The position numbers were made by a program, and so were the translations under genes. The notes beneath the pieces were generated by a model, which ran no database searches, was not told where the DNA came from, and worked only from the letters and a program-made list of their open reading frames with translations. Below are positions 35,502-47,111 of a DNA stretch of 64,000 bases, piece by piece; position 1 is the stretch's first letter, and each line of letters starts with the position of its first letter. Location: the NCBI GenBank assembly GCA_024752435.1, contig CP103020.1, positions 558,001 through 622,000 of the forward strand, written 5' to 3'. The stretch is from Allantophomopsis cytisporea. Its lineage: Eukaryota; Ascomycota; Leotiomycetes; Phacidiales; Phacidiaceae.

Positions 35502-36611
35502 TTACGACGAGGCAAGGTAGGAGGTGTCAACCCAGTCCTTGTAGGAAGATCCAAGAATATCGGTGATAGGAATAGCAGCAGAAAGCTTTGAGGAGAAGGA
35601 AGCACGAGTGCCGGAAGCTCCAGCACCGGTGTTGCCGTATTCTTCGAAAGTGACATCCTCGGTGTTGGAAGTAGAGCTGGACCAAACCTCCCATCCAGCG
35701 GAGTTAATGATGTTGCTCATAACAGTCTTCTGGAAGACAACGCGGGCCCACTGAGACCACGGTCTACCAAGGTAGATGCTGCCCTCAGCAATGGTGTAAC
35801 CAGAAGCAGCAGCGATGCTAGACTTGTGAATAACGTAGTATGAAGCATCAGAAGCGGAGGCACGTCCATTGGCAGTAATAGCACCAACACCAGAAACGCG
35901 AAGATCGGTGGAATCAATCCAAGCTGTCGCATGCTGTCCAAAGATAAAGTCAACGGCACCCTGAATATAGCACTTGGCGTAGACCTGGGCACCAGTCTGA
36001 GCAAGAAGGGTGTCTTGGTATCCCCACATCTGGACTCCGTAGTAACCTTGCTTGTCACCGTAGGCGGAGACAGCGAGAGCTTGGCTGCCCTTTCCGTAGG
36101 TGTTCTTAATGTTGATGTTGTAGATCTTGCTGTTGGCGGCCCAGTTACGAAGGGTGGCAGTGTGATCATCATCGGCGGCGCCGGAAAGGAGAGAGGACGA
36201 GTGAGTGATAGTTACAACGTTCTCCGAGTAGGAGGACGTGTCGGTTGTGTATCCATAGATGGAAAGTTCTGCCTTGCGGGCTGGGATGTAAACTTGTTCA
36301 CTGTAGGTTCCAGCCTCGATGAAAATGCTCTGGGCAGTAGTGGAAGTGGTGGACAGAGAGTCTACCGCAGCTTGGATCTGTAAACATTAGTATGATTAGA
36401 TATGCGCATAAGAGGATTTTGGAATTTGGAGCTTGAAGTGTAGCCACGTTTGCAGTCAACACTTATTGTTTCGGTACAGAGAGTTGCTTACAGTAGAGTA
36501 CTGTCCAGAAGAAGGGCTTTTCTTGACGACAATGGCGCCAGATGGAGCAGATGTACGGCCAGTAGCCAGCGCTGCTCCCAGGAGCGCGCTCAGAGCAACC
36601 AAAAACTTCAT
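35502..36611 (-). CDS. Secreted pectin methylesterase (CE8)
   Basis: Removes methyl esters from plant pectin, making it accessible to polygalacturonases and lyases. Exons 36492-36611 and 35502-36377 encode 331 residues. The N-terminus MKFLVALSALLGAALATGRT is a clear signal peptide. The right-handed beta-helix carries the family motifs GYQDTL (catalytic-site Gln), AVDFIFGQH (catalytic Asp) and YLGRPWSQW (catalytic Arg). The length is normal. The enzyme points to a plant-associated lifestyle. It most resembles the small Botrytis-type enzymes as I remember them. The upstream region is unusually long (3 kb to the next gene), which would suit regulated expression, but no site was identified. Confidence 0.95.
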
Positions 36612-39600
36612 ATTGAAGAGAGAAAGAAAAGGAGTCCTTCAAGGATGGTATAAGTGAGAAGAGTGTATAATAGTGTATACAAAGGGAACTGAAGAAGACA
36701 GATACTTCTAACACCAAAGTGAGAATAACCTACCTTTATAGATGGCAAAGATGAAGACGGAGATACCTACCCATGTTGATTTCTGAGCTCACTTTTAGAA
36801 AAATAGATTAAGGGCATACGTCTTACGAGTCAGAAAGGGCAATGGAACAGTGGACTGAGGACGAGGACACGTGAAGTGGAGGGGTCACTGTATTGCGCAG
36901 TAGAATGAACGGAAGAATTCTTGGTCTTCTCACATTTGTGAGTACAAAACACTTTCGAAGTTAATGGTGTGGAAATGGCAAGGCGGACGCTAATACATGA
37001 AATGACTGGGGTCCGCATGGTTCACCGGCGCCTTCGCGAACGGTTGTTTCTCATCGTACTGTGAGCCTCTGGTGATATGTAGCTTGACTATACCTGTCGA
37101 GCTGAGCGAGAGCCGCAGACACGAAGTTTTGTCCATCAGGTGCGCGTAGGTGGATAGTGTAGAGTTCTTCCTCTAGCATCGTAGACCGCTACTCATATGC
37201 TCATTCATAGTTTGTACCATATGTATGTTCTTCGGTGGTAATCACTACCCCAGCCAAGCTGAAAGGTATGTACAAACGTTGCAAAGCCAAGACGGGCAGA
37301 TCAGAGGGCGCGGTGGATGTCAGCGAGGTAAGATTCAGGTCGGGGGTTGATAGGGAGAACAAGCTCAAAAACAAGCACAAGCTCAAGTTCGGTAGGATTG
37401 TTGAGACGAAGCTTAACCCAAACTTTGTCCATATCCGAATTATTTAGGATGAATAAGACAAAACTAAGGATAGAATTGCATGATACTTGAAAGATTAGAT
37501 GACAGGATGACTAGGGGGCTTCGTGTATTGGATGAACCCCAAGTAAGCGATGCGCAGCAACTGAGTGCAATATCAAGAAACACTTTATGTGCTACAGCTA
37601 GCCCACTAAAAATTGTCTAGAACCCACCATTATCCCGACAATGACCTCGGCCCCATCCGAAGCAGCACACAATATTGGTAACCAAGAGATTTGGTGACCT
37701 ATTGACTTTATATTGTGTCGTTTTTTCATTTACAAAATTATATTTGTAAAGTCCGTTTCTATTCCACATGGTACTGTCGTATCGAATATCGGATACTCCG
37801 GAGTGAATTTTCATAGCACACACATACAAATACGAACAGCATCGTGGCTCCGTAACTGTTTGGCACTGTGTACGTGTATGTATGTACATGCTTCGTGTAT
37901 ACCATTCATCGAACGGTCCACGCGGACGCAGCCATTTAGTAAAGACATATACGGGTGCTTGAAGAGCATCATTGACACCTCCATATAAATAGGTATCTAA
38001 ATATCGTCAATTGCATCATGTTTGTAAAACCATTAAAATATTATACATTGGTGTACTTCGTGTGGACGAGGGGAACTGTTCTCTTATACGTGCGTACTAC
38101 GAAGGATCCATGCCCCAAAAATACTGGACTCATACAGAGCCATGTACTCCATTAATCCCCTGATGAATAGTTATATCGCACGGATCACAAACAAAGAACC
38201 AATACCAGATAGGAAAACATGATTACTTGCCTCCCTTTCTCACCGTGATGCTATCTAAGTCTCTCTTTATTTTACTCCCTTATTTTACTCCTGCAATATG
38301 AACAAAGACATGACTTGTGCCATTTGAAGGGAACTTTGAGCAGCAGATACTGCATTTATGGCCGGTAATTTTCTCGAGAAATGTGCTGCGTTGTGCTATA
38401 TGAAATATGACATAGACACACTTCACTCATGCATCGTGGTTACGAAGAGATCGAACACAAATAACCGTCCATAGAGTCCTCTACGGCGTCTGTGAATAGC
38501 ATCACGCTCTTCAAGATGAAGGTGAGTAGAGATTCCCATATAGTGTGTTTATCATGGATAGATCTGACTGCAAGGAGCATTTCTGGGATAGATGGAGCTT
38601 TCGCTCTGGAATCACCCTCAATTATGTCGATATTCTCATATGTAGTATCCATCCGTCTTGGAGGATTTACTGAAATTTTAGTCTACGATTATAGTGATCT
38701 TGTGATCAGGAAAGTTATAATTATGGTCTCCACTCACTTCCTCTCTTGATATTTATCGTTTTACAAGAGGCTAGCGTCTATCCTTACTTGACATTTACGA
38801 AACGTATACGATATCAAGAAGAAAAAACGTGAGCACAAGGAAGCTCGGTTGGTGGTACTACTTCATAGCATCTATCTATCTAGCCTATAGAAATACTACA
38901 TTCCTCGATCATTGGTCTTCGAGATATGAACAGGCTGGTTTGCTTACAACGAAGGAAGGTTAAGACCCAAGTACCTTGTTATCGTCATGTGCTATCTCAA
39001 CCCTATTCTACTCGTCACTATGATTTTGCGTGAAGTTGTTGGCTTTCATGTACAGTGATACTCGAGGTGACTCGACCAATAATCAAATTGCTCAAGCTGA
39101 AGTTCTATGAGGGTCTGAGATGAGTCTCATGAGTATACCTACTTTGTATTTCTGGATTTTGTCGCTTAGTATAACATAGAGTAAGCAGCTGTGTTTACTT
39201 GAAAGAAAGAGAGCCAAAGGAACCTCTGAAGAGTCTGAAATGTGAAACCGTCATGCGAGTTATCGTACTTCAAATCTTACACAAACACATATCACAAATA
39301 ACGTCAAATTCCATAAACACAGGTAATCCGTCCATTAATACCACCAAACATATCTCCTGCACTTATTTAGTGTCCCAACACATATCTATGCATAGCCAAA
39401 ACCAACGTCATTATCCAGACACTTCCTTCCTTCCTTCCTTTCATCAATCTCTCGAAAGCATGCATGACTCTTCACGCCAATATGCGCCAGTCTGGTATCA
39501 TAATTCAATCCGTCCACAAACCAAAACGCCTGATTCGCTCGCTCGCTATATTGCAACTTTGACACATCCCATATTTCTCTTTGATCGACTATAACCATCC

Positions 39601-39686
39601 TCCATGTTGTTCTGCTTCCATTTATATCGGGTCGATCGACCGGCTCATATGATTCCTCATATGTCGCACTTTTGCAATACTGTACC
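36612..39686. other. 3.1-kb gene-free, AT-rich region
   Basis: Upstream of the pectin methylesterase and downstream of the cyclin gene. Several frames of 60-130 codons occur on both strands, but none has family motifs, splice support or coherent composition. A short TTCC repeat lies near 39424-39440. No transposon ORF was recognised. It could hold regulatory DNA or a noncoding RNA; nothing in the sequence shows this. Confidence 0.5.
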
Positions 39687-40841
39687 TTACGCATCAGCAG
39701 TTACCTCCTGCACCGTTTCATTCATCATCTTCCCAGGAATCTTCAGCGTGAACCCGCTCAAGCCATTGACACTCCCTTGCATAGCGGCCAATTCCTTGAG
39801 TTTGACAGCATGGGTGAGGAGTAACTCCTTCTTGGCACTGAGTTCGAAGCCCATCAAGAAACAAAAGCTGATTTCCAAACGAGCCAGCTCGGCCTCTGTA
39901 ACACCTCCAACCTTTGCAAATCGCGAATGCGAATATGACTGGTCTTCAAGAGCCTTCATAGCTATCCTCAACGCAGCAAGGATAAGACGGTGAGAACTTC
40001 GGCGGGTGACTGGAATTGCGAGTTCGACAAAGGCCAATTTGTGTATATAATAGCTTGCTGCCAGGTAGACTGCTGTCGACATGGGGCAGTACTGATGTAT
40101 TCGCATAAGGTAATCTTCCAGAGAAATCGATGGCGGCTTTTTCGAGTAAAATTTCCTTGTGATGGCGTTGTGCTGTACATTTACAGGTTCCGCATTTGCA
40201 CCAATAATGTATTGTGATTCAGAGGATATGTTGGAGTCCGGGCTTCCTAGTGGTTGTTTGCGAAGGGTTACACCGTCGATTTCGGAATCTTGTGAAGAGC
40301 CTGAAGACGTGCGAGGGCAGTCGATCACTCCAAAATTGCCTATCATACTACTTCCAGTAATATTGAGCTTCGCTATGTTGTCCTTCTCAGTTTGAATGCC
40401 GCGCATGTGTGGTGTCGTCGGTTGACTGAGCGGAGGAGTCGGTGGGATATCGCCCGTCACACGAACTAGAGCCTCTACGCCCGCACATAATAATTTCAGT
40501 GCTGAAATTGAGGAAAGCGTGAAGACGTCAATGTCTGCCGGGGAGGTGGGTAACGCAGTCCCATTGCCTGTGGTGGGAGAAATCTTCAAAATATTGTTAT
40601 CATCGGATGGATTTGGCGGTGGTGGAAGAATATGTTCAGTCGAGTCTTCGTGACTCAGGACAGCGGGTGATTGATGCTCGCATCCACCTCTCTCATTTTC
40701 GGGTGAATATGGCATATCGCAGTATTCAGTAAAGGTGTAAGTTCTACGGAAAAGGGAATTTTGAGCGCCAGCATCAGGTATTAAAGGCACCTTCGACGTT
40801 TGGACCAAGGCAACTTGAAGGAGTCTTTGGAAGGTCGCCAC
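39687..40841 (-). CDS. Pho80/Pcl-type cyclin (Pho85-family CDK partner)
   Basis: Regulatory partner of a Pho85-like kinase; members control phosphate response, glycogen or polarity. A single exon of 384 residues. Residues 1-220 are a low-complexity Ser/Pro-rich region. The cyclin box follows, with SLEDYLMRIHQYCPMSTAVY, then LAASYYIHKLAF, then VTRRSSHRLILAALRIAMK and finally SHSRFAKVGGVTEAELARLE and FCFLMGFEL. That last block is diagnostic of the cyclin PHO85 family. The C-terminal tail is short. It could be the Pho80/PREG negative regulator of phosphate genes or a Pcl6/Pcl7-type cyclin; the long N-terminal region tilts towards Pcl6/Pcl7. The symbol is left empty for this reason. Confidence 0.88.
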   Translation of the reverse strand: MATFQRLLQVALVQTSKVPLIPDAGAQNSLFRRTYTFTEYCDMPYSPENERGGCEHQSPAVLSHEDSTEHILPPPPNPSDDNNILKISPTTGNGTALPTSPADIDVFTLSSISALKLLCAGVEALVRVTGDIPPTPPLSQPTTPHMRGIQTEKDNIAKLNITGSSMIGNFGVIDCPRTSSGSSQDSEIDGVTLRKQPLGSPDSNISSESQYIIGANAEPVNVQHNAITRKFYSKKPPSISLEDYLMRIHQYCPMSTAVYLAASYYIHKLAFVELAIPVTRRSSHRLILAALRIAMKALEDQSYSHSRFAKVGGVTEAELARLEISFCFLMGFELSAKKELLLTHAVKLKELAAMQGSVNGLSGFTLKIPGKMMNETVQEVTADA

Positions 40842-43131
40842 AGGCTCATCGTTGTATTGTGGGGATTAAACAGAGGATCAGCCGATGCGCAGATTCGAAT
40901 GTTTTATGGTAATTCTAAAGCAAAGCCTCCTTGAGCTGCGGTGGGTCCCCAAGGGAGTTTCCGCAGTTGGAGCGTTGGGAGGATGGGAATTGTTTTGGGG
41001 ATGCTTTGGCGGTACAGACGCGTATTTACACTGGGACTTCCCTTAGACCTCTGGCACTTCTCGGTCGTTCACTACTTTGATCATGGGCATGGACGAACCA
41101 ATGATCGAAGTCGGCCTTTCAAGCTGATATTTGACACACAAAATGGCGCTGGTGTTGGGGCTGGTAGATTGAGCGTAGTACCCAGATCTAGACCGAGGGA
41201 AGCGCCGAGAAAAGCTAGGAAATGGACTTTGAACTGCGCTCACGCACCACCATGATCAGTATTGTCAACAGGCTCTGAAGCGCACGTGGATAACAGGCTT
41301 TTTATGTAGGAGAGTTTGACTGAGTTATTGTACATACTGTCTTGGTTTTAATTAATTCATACAAAACCCGCCAGTCTTATGCGAAGGAATCTGGTAGGAA
41401 CCAACTGATAAGATCAAGATGAAAATCTCTCTTGATTAAGGGTTCCAAGATCGGACGGAAGCCAAGGTCAAAAGGGACCCCGCAATTCCGGTGGACAGGG
41501 TAAAGAATTCGATTCGAGGTGGTCACAACCAATGAGTGTACGTAGTATCTATCCACAAGCATGTAAGAAATCCAGAGTACCTGAAATAAATGCCGTGAAT
41601 GTGTACCAAAAGATATGTGCTCGACTCGTAAATCGCAGGGTTTTTATTATTTGGCATAACAACTCGAATTGCGTCTCGTCGTACTGATCTGATCCGATCT
41701 TTCGTAATTATCTTCGAGGCGATCCTGTGGTTACTTCCAAGCGGCCGTATTCCCACACGGAATGGGTCGAGTGTCGTGTTACCATAAGACTGGACGAAGA
41801 GACGAGCGAATGACGGCGAAAGCGAAAGCGAAAGCGATGAGCCTTTATCAATATTGTTGCGGGCCGTGAGCCTGAAATTCGTGTGAGACAGTGGATTTCT
41901 GAGTCGAGCTCACACTGGTGCACGTTCTTTTGCGTTCCCTGCTACTTTGCAAGGCTGCAAATCAATCAGTTTTGAATATGACCCGCAATGCAGATAGTTG
42001 ATTTACGGATTACCAGCAGTAACCGTCGTGTAGTCGAATCTCGGACGGTCAGTGAGTTGTAAGATATCTATGTGGTGCAGTCGGTAAAATGACGGTCAAA
42101 ACCAGTATCTGCAAGGTCCTCCGTGCCTCCTCCTTCCTCTATGCCGGCAAATCAGCAAGAACCAAGTGGATTTGGGAGGTAGCACCACGATATCTGAGGC
42201 ATTCTAAGATAAATGTGCGTCGGGTCCAAAGGTGTGACCTGGAGACTTGCCTATGGTTTTTCACTGGATAGGCAGAACAGGCTTATCACATTCCGCACTT
42301 CACTGAGGACGGAGGGGAGGAGAAGGAGACGAAACCCTCTACAGGAAGGGAGGGAAAAAGCAAAAAGTAGAGTAGGAATCAAGAATCAAGAAATCCCTCC
42401 TAAAAATAATCGTGTGGCTGTTTGTCGATAAAGTAAAATAGATGATGCGAGGTCCTCCGCATTCTTAAGTATGTAGTATGTAGCGTGAAAGAGGATGGCC
42501 ACGATGGCTTGATTTCATCACACGCTGTCCGAAGACACATCCATCTCATGGTATCGTTTTGTTGGTATGAACTATTACAGCCTCGCCTTATTTAACCTGA
42601 CGTGCATACAGTTTGTGGAGTGGTCACACTTCTTTGTTGATTTCCCCAGACATATATGCATGGATTCTCAGCCATCTATCTCATCGTCTCACAGGGATTA
42701 GGATGAATACACAGAATACCCCTCAGATTCTAGAAATTATATGTCAACCACATGAAACTCGGAGTGATTGTTTTCTTCTCAAAGTCGATAAGATTGCTGC
42801 AAGGAGCATGCATATCTCATCGTGTCTGGCCACCACTCGCATTCCTAAATGAACTAAGTCTTTTCCAATCACATGAGTTATAAATTTAGGACTTTCATTA
42901 ATTACTTGAGTATGCAGTGTATAAGTTTGCTTTTCGCACCTCGAAATGCAACAAGAAAAGGCAAAACGGAAAGGATTATAACGCCGCCCCTGTTACTCCA
43001 GAAAAATTCATGACAGGAAACACGTTCTAATCTAAAGTCGTATCACATGCTAAGAAAAGCACGCCTTGACATTCCATTCGGATCTCATAACGTCGCAGGT
43101 ATCGACAGGTCTATCGTTGTAAGGGTCTCGT
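40842..43131. other. 2.3-kb spacer without recognised genes
   Basis: Promoter of the cyclin gene and the 3' side of KRE9. It contains a GCGAAA hexamer repeat at about 41815-41836. Small frames here show no family signature. I checked one tRNA B-box-like stretch near 42031 and rejected it. Confidence 0.5.
41815..41836. repeat. (GCGAAA) tandem repeat
   Basis: Between three and four copies of GCGAAA in a row. Confidence 0.9.
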
Positions 43132-44097
43132 TTAGTCCTTCCATCTAGCCAAAAATTTGGCAGTATCACCAGTTGGTTGAGAAGCAGCAGCAGCCTGTTC
43201 ATGATGTTAGTTAAATCCAACCCGTAGACATCACTGCGTTACTTACCGTATTGGCATGAGACTCTACACTGTAGTTAATGGCATCAGTCACTGTGAGAAT
43301 CACATTTGGTGTGCCGAGGTAGGTTGTCGCGATGGAGACGGAGGAGGTTGGGTATTGCGGGCTGGTATGGGTAGCTGTAATGGTGGATCCTGGACGCAAT
43401 GGCATTGGTGCGTATCTAGTTGAACCAGTTTGAAGAGTATAGGTAATGGCATACGATCCAGTCTCAGAGTATGAGCCCGTAGAAGAGGTGAGTGAGCTGG
43501 AAACAGAAACAGTTCCTGTTGTCGAGTATTCAGAGGATGCAGCAGTGTTGGAGGAGTCGATGCTGAAAGTAGTGGACCAAGTTCCAGTCATACCAGTGAG
43601 AGAGAATCGTGGAGAGAAGGTGACAATCTCTCCTCCTGCTGTGATCTGCGTGGTCATCTTCAAGTAGCTATGATAATTGTTAGACTTATCGCCGTAATTT
43701 CGACATGCTTCATGATTCTCTTACTATGCATTGTCGATGGTATCCCCTCCAACACTAGGATCAATATCTGCGGTTGCCGTTGTGGGAGACTGAGCAGAAG
43801 TTCCACTTGCTACACCAGATTGCAAGAGTTTCTATCAAAAGATGAATATCAGTAATGAAATTTCAACATGCTTGCGTATTATCGCGAAGTACATACAGCG
43901 CCGGTAGTGCTTCCACCGTAGAGGTCAATAGTATACGCTCCCATAGCAGTAATCGACGGGCTCCCTGAGTCCGTCCATGTGATGGTGACTCCTGTATAGG
44001 CGTAGGAACCTCCAGCAGCAGGTACGGAGATGACTGGATAGGCCGATACCAGGGGCAAGGCAGCGACGATAGCGCTCAGGATCTTGAAGGATCTCAT
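43132..44097 (-). CDS. KRE9: Kre9/Knh1-family cell wall beta-1,6-glucan assembly protein
   Basis: Secreted or ER-resident protein needed for beta-1,6-glucan in yeast. Four exons, 43897-44097, 43725-43831, 43247-43667 and 43132-43194, give 263 residues. Signal peptide MRSFKILSAIVAALPLVSA is at residues 1-19. The N-terminal Ig-like domain has YPVISVPAAGGSYAYTGVTI and is followed by YYLKMTTQITAGGEIVTF and FSLTGMTGTW. The C-terminal half is Ser/Thr-rich and holds the Kre9 hallmark RYAPMPLRPGSTITA. There is no hydrophobic GPI tail; the protein ends FLARWKD, which fits the soluble Kre9/Knh1 type. All introns keep phase, and the TAT codon split between exons 2 and 3 is clean. Whether it is Kre9 or its paralogue Knh1 cannot be told. 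Confidence 0.9.
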
Positions 44098-47000
44098 ATT
44101 TGCGGTAGATTAACACGCAGGAGGAGGGAGTGCTTTCGTCGTTCGGATCGATATAGTTGAACAATGAGGATGTTCGTTATGTCAAATATGGAGAACTTCA
44201 ACCTCAGTGAGGATTGTAAGAGGAACGAGGGGAGAGGAGATTTCGACTGTAGTTGGAAAGACAAGGAGTTGGAAAGTCGGGCAACTCGAGCGTGTTCCAA
44301 AGTAGTGTGCCTTAGCTGGGAAATGAGGCCTTACTCGTCACCTTACCAGTGATGGACTAGCTGCAAATAGAAGTATAAGCGAGCGCTTGTGGCGTTTAAG
44401 CAGGTTAATTTCCGGTTAGCCTGTAGGCGGTGAGGCTCAAGTGGATTTCTTCGGGCGATCATTGGCACAAAATCCCTGGGTTGAGGTGCGATACGATGGA
44501 GAGGCGAGGAGGATGACGGACGCCCGGGGGCCGTGTGGCAGTGCGTGCGCGGTGTAGATGGCTAATGTATTTACGTGTCCAAAGTGCCGTGTATTGATTT
44601 TATTTGTAGATGATCTTTATTGCAGTACTCTTCTCTGAGGCTCATATATGTTCACCTCGACTCTGCTCTGGAGTACGAGTCTTCGCTTATGGACGAGCGT
44701 TCCTGATCACAGATGGCAGAAACACCTTAAACTAATGTACAGATACGATAAGATAAGAAGTGCCGAACACAGAAAAGCCAGCTGTGTGAGGTGTCCTGAC
44801 ATGGAGGAACCCTAATAAGTACCATATTTTATCAAATAAAATAACAGGAGCCTACCTTGGCGTCGAAGATACGATCCGTAAGGACCGTCCTAAAGCCTTC
44901 GAGGTCCTGGTTATATCATAACAAAATTATGATATCGTGATTAGGTTAATTGAGAGTCACAAATAACCTATGATACTTGATACTTTGAATTCTCAACTTT
45001 GGAACAAGACGTGAGTAGGGTCTTCATAACGAGACCAGTTGTTATCAACTATCCTCAGTCTCAATAGACCTTAATTTGTGGCTTGGTAGTCTTATTGCTA
45101 CAAGCTTATGTACTGCTGTAACATAATACTTTACATTTCTCACACAGATTTTGCTCGATAACAACAATATATTTACATGGAAGTTTAAATGACTTATGAT
45201 ACCCACCAACAGCTACGTAGCCATCAATCTATGGTTCTTGCAATGATGCGAGCTATAGAGCTAAGAGATAACACGCTACCAGGTTGTCTAAATAAGATCT
45301 TTGGAAGCCCAGGCATTAAAGTGGTCAACTACTTTAATGCTAAGGATATAAGGACAGGATTGCATTACATATGACTGAACCATCTGAAATTCTATTGTTT
45401 TGTATTCAGAGGTCTTTGATAAACATTATTCTTCAAAGTTGGGAAAAAGGCCTGAATATATGTGTCTTTAGGAGAAAGTGATACGCAAGGTGATGCTGGG
45501 CGGCCAGCAACCTGTGAGACGATCGTCTATCTTAACAGACAACAGCGAATGGCGAACACGGTCCTCTTGTCATTGAGGTGACCCATGAGATATACCGGAT
45601 GTTGTAACCGCTGTGTGTGACTTTAGAATATTGAACAACGTCAGTCTTGATTTTCAAGAGTTGAAATTTTCGCAATTTTCAACGAAAGTATCAAGTCGGG
45701 AGATGATTACAATGACTTTGGTAATAAACATATGAGATGTACACACACTTGTAATACGGACGTAGCTATTCTTCATTTCGTATTGAATCTCGAAGATTGC
45801 AGTGAATGGTGACGAGCAGGAACTCTATGGCGAGAACTTATATCGTGGATGTCGAGATCAATAGCTCTAAACAATTAATGATTCCAGACTTCTGTCATCG
45901 AATAGGAAAGATTTGGAAAGTAAGAGCTTGAGCTTCTTAAGCCGAACATATAAACGCCATGTAAACTGATTGTATTGCGCTCCTTATAGTGCTTAGCAGC
46001 AACGCCTTAGTCTGTAGCACCATTGCTTCAATAATACCACTTCGTTGGAAGCGTCATAATACTGGACGGAGAAACATGTTCCTAGATATAGAAATTAACC
46101 ACGAAATCCGATGTCGCTGTATCTTTTGCGTGTCATGTTAGGCTACGCGTTTCTTTATAGAATACCGTAGCAAGTAAACCTGTAAGTATCCTCCTAATCG
46201 GAAATTCTAAGCACCTCCAACTTTGGAATGCTGTGTGGAAGCAGCTTCATTATTGGTACTTCTGCACGAGTCTGGGGTATACTTTACGTCTGCTATGATC
46301 AGATGCGTACTTGTCAATTTCATGAAATCTTCAACTGTTGCATGTACTGATGAAATCTCCATAGCTTCACGTACGTATTTCGTGTGTTTCCAGTCATAAC
46401 ACACTTCCCGTGAGGATATTGTTTCCTAGTGCCGCCGTTGTTTTGGGCCCAGAGCTTTAATACATGCTGCCGTCTTCTAATAAGAATTTTTCGTGGAACA
46501 TCTTCAACTGTAAGTCTGGCAAGAGTGTTGAAGTCATCGAGGTGTTGTCTAAATGCTCCGAGTTCCTCCTGTATGTCATCTTGACATATGTTTCTTGTAT
46601 TCTCCCAGATGTCTGATGATGAACGGACGACCCCAAGTTTTCATAGCAGATGACTACAGCTATTGTATAACCCCTTCGCAAATCGTCAACATAATACACT
46701 TTTATAGCATTGGTTGAGGGCTATACAATCATCAAGATTTGGGTTACGGGATCATATGAAAGAAAATCACCTGAACGTAATGTCCTGATAAGTACTTTCG
46801 AATCACACACAGTGTACATCACATGTACATACAAAATCCTGAATTGAGTAGAGAATAGATCGAATCAATTTGCCTTAAAAGAGTATTGCACAAGGAAAGA
46901 AGTTCTTTTAATGCCTAGCAATACCATCCGTTGGAAACAAACAACAACGATCATACAATAACAAGGGTAAGTGCAGAAAAGTCCTGTCTACAACTTGCAT

Positions 47001-47111
47001 AAACAGTCCCTCAATCGCAGAAAAGAATGAAGAGCACCCGAGCACTGTGCAGCCAGAAGACATCTTAACAATCTGTCATAACCAAGAAACCCCCACAAAA
47101 GTAGAGCAGAA
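44098..47111. other. 3-kb AT-rich gene-free block
   Basis: The longest clearly AT-rich stretch in the window, from about 44570 to 47000. No ORF longer than 80 codons and no transposase or reverse-transcriptase motif. It looks like old, decayed sequence; I did not find terminal repeats. Confidence 0.5.

Noticed and set aside
35717..36383. Two frames of about 150 codons over the pectin methylesterase
   Set aside because: Shadows in other frames of a low-AT coding exon.
37200..37990. Several 60-90 codon frames on both strands
   Set aside because: No motif, overlapping on both strands, typical of chance frames.
42020..42060. tRNA B-box-like TAGTCGAATCTC
   Set aside because: No A box at suitable distance and no acceptor stem pairing could be found.
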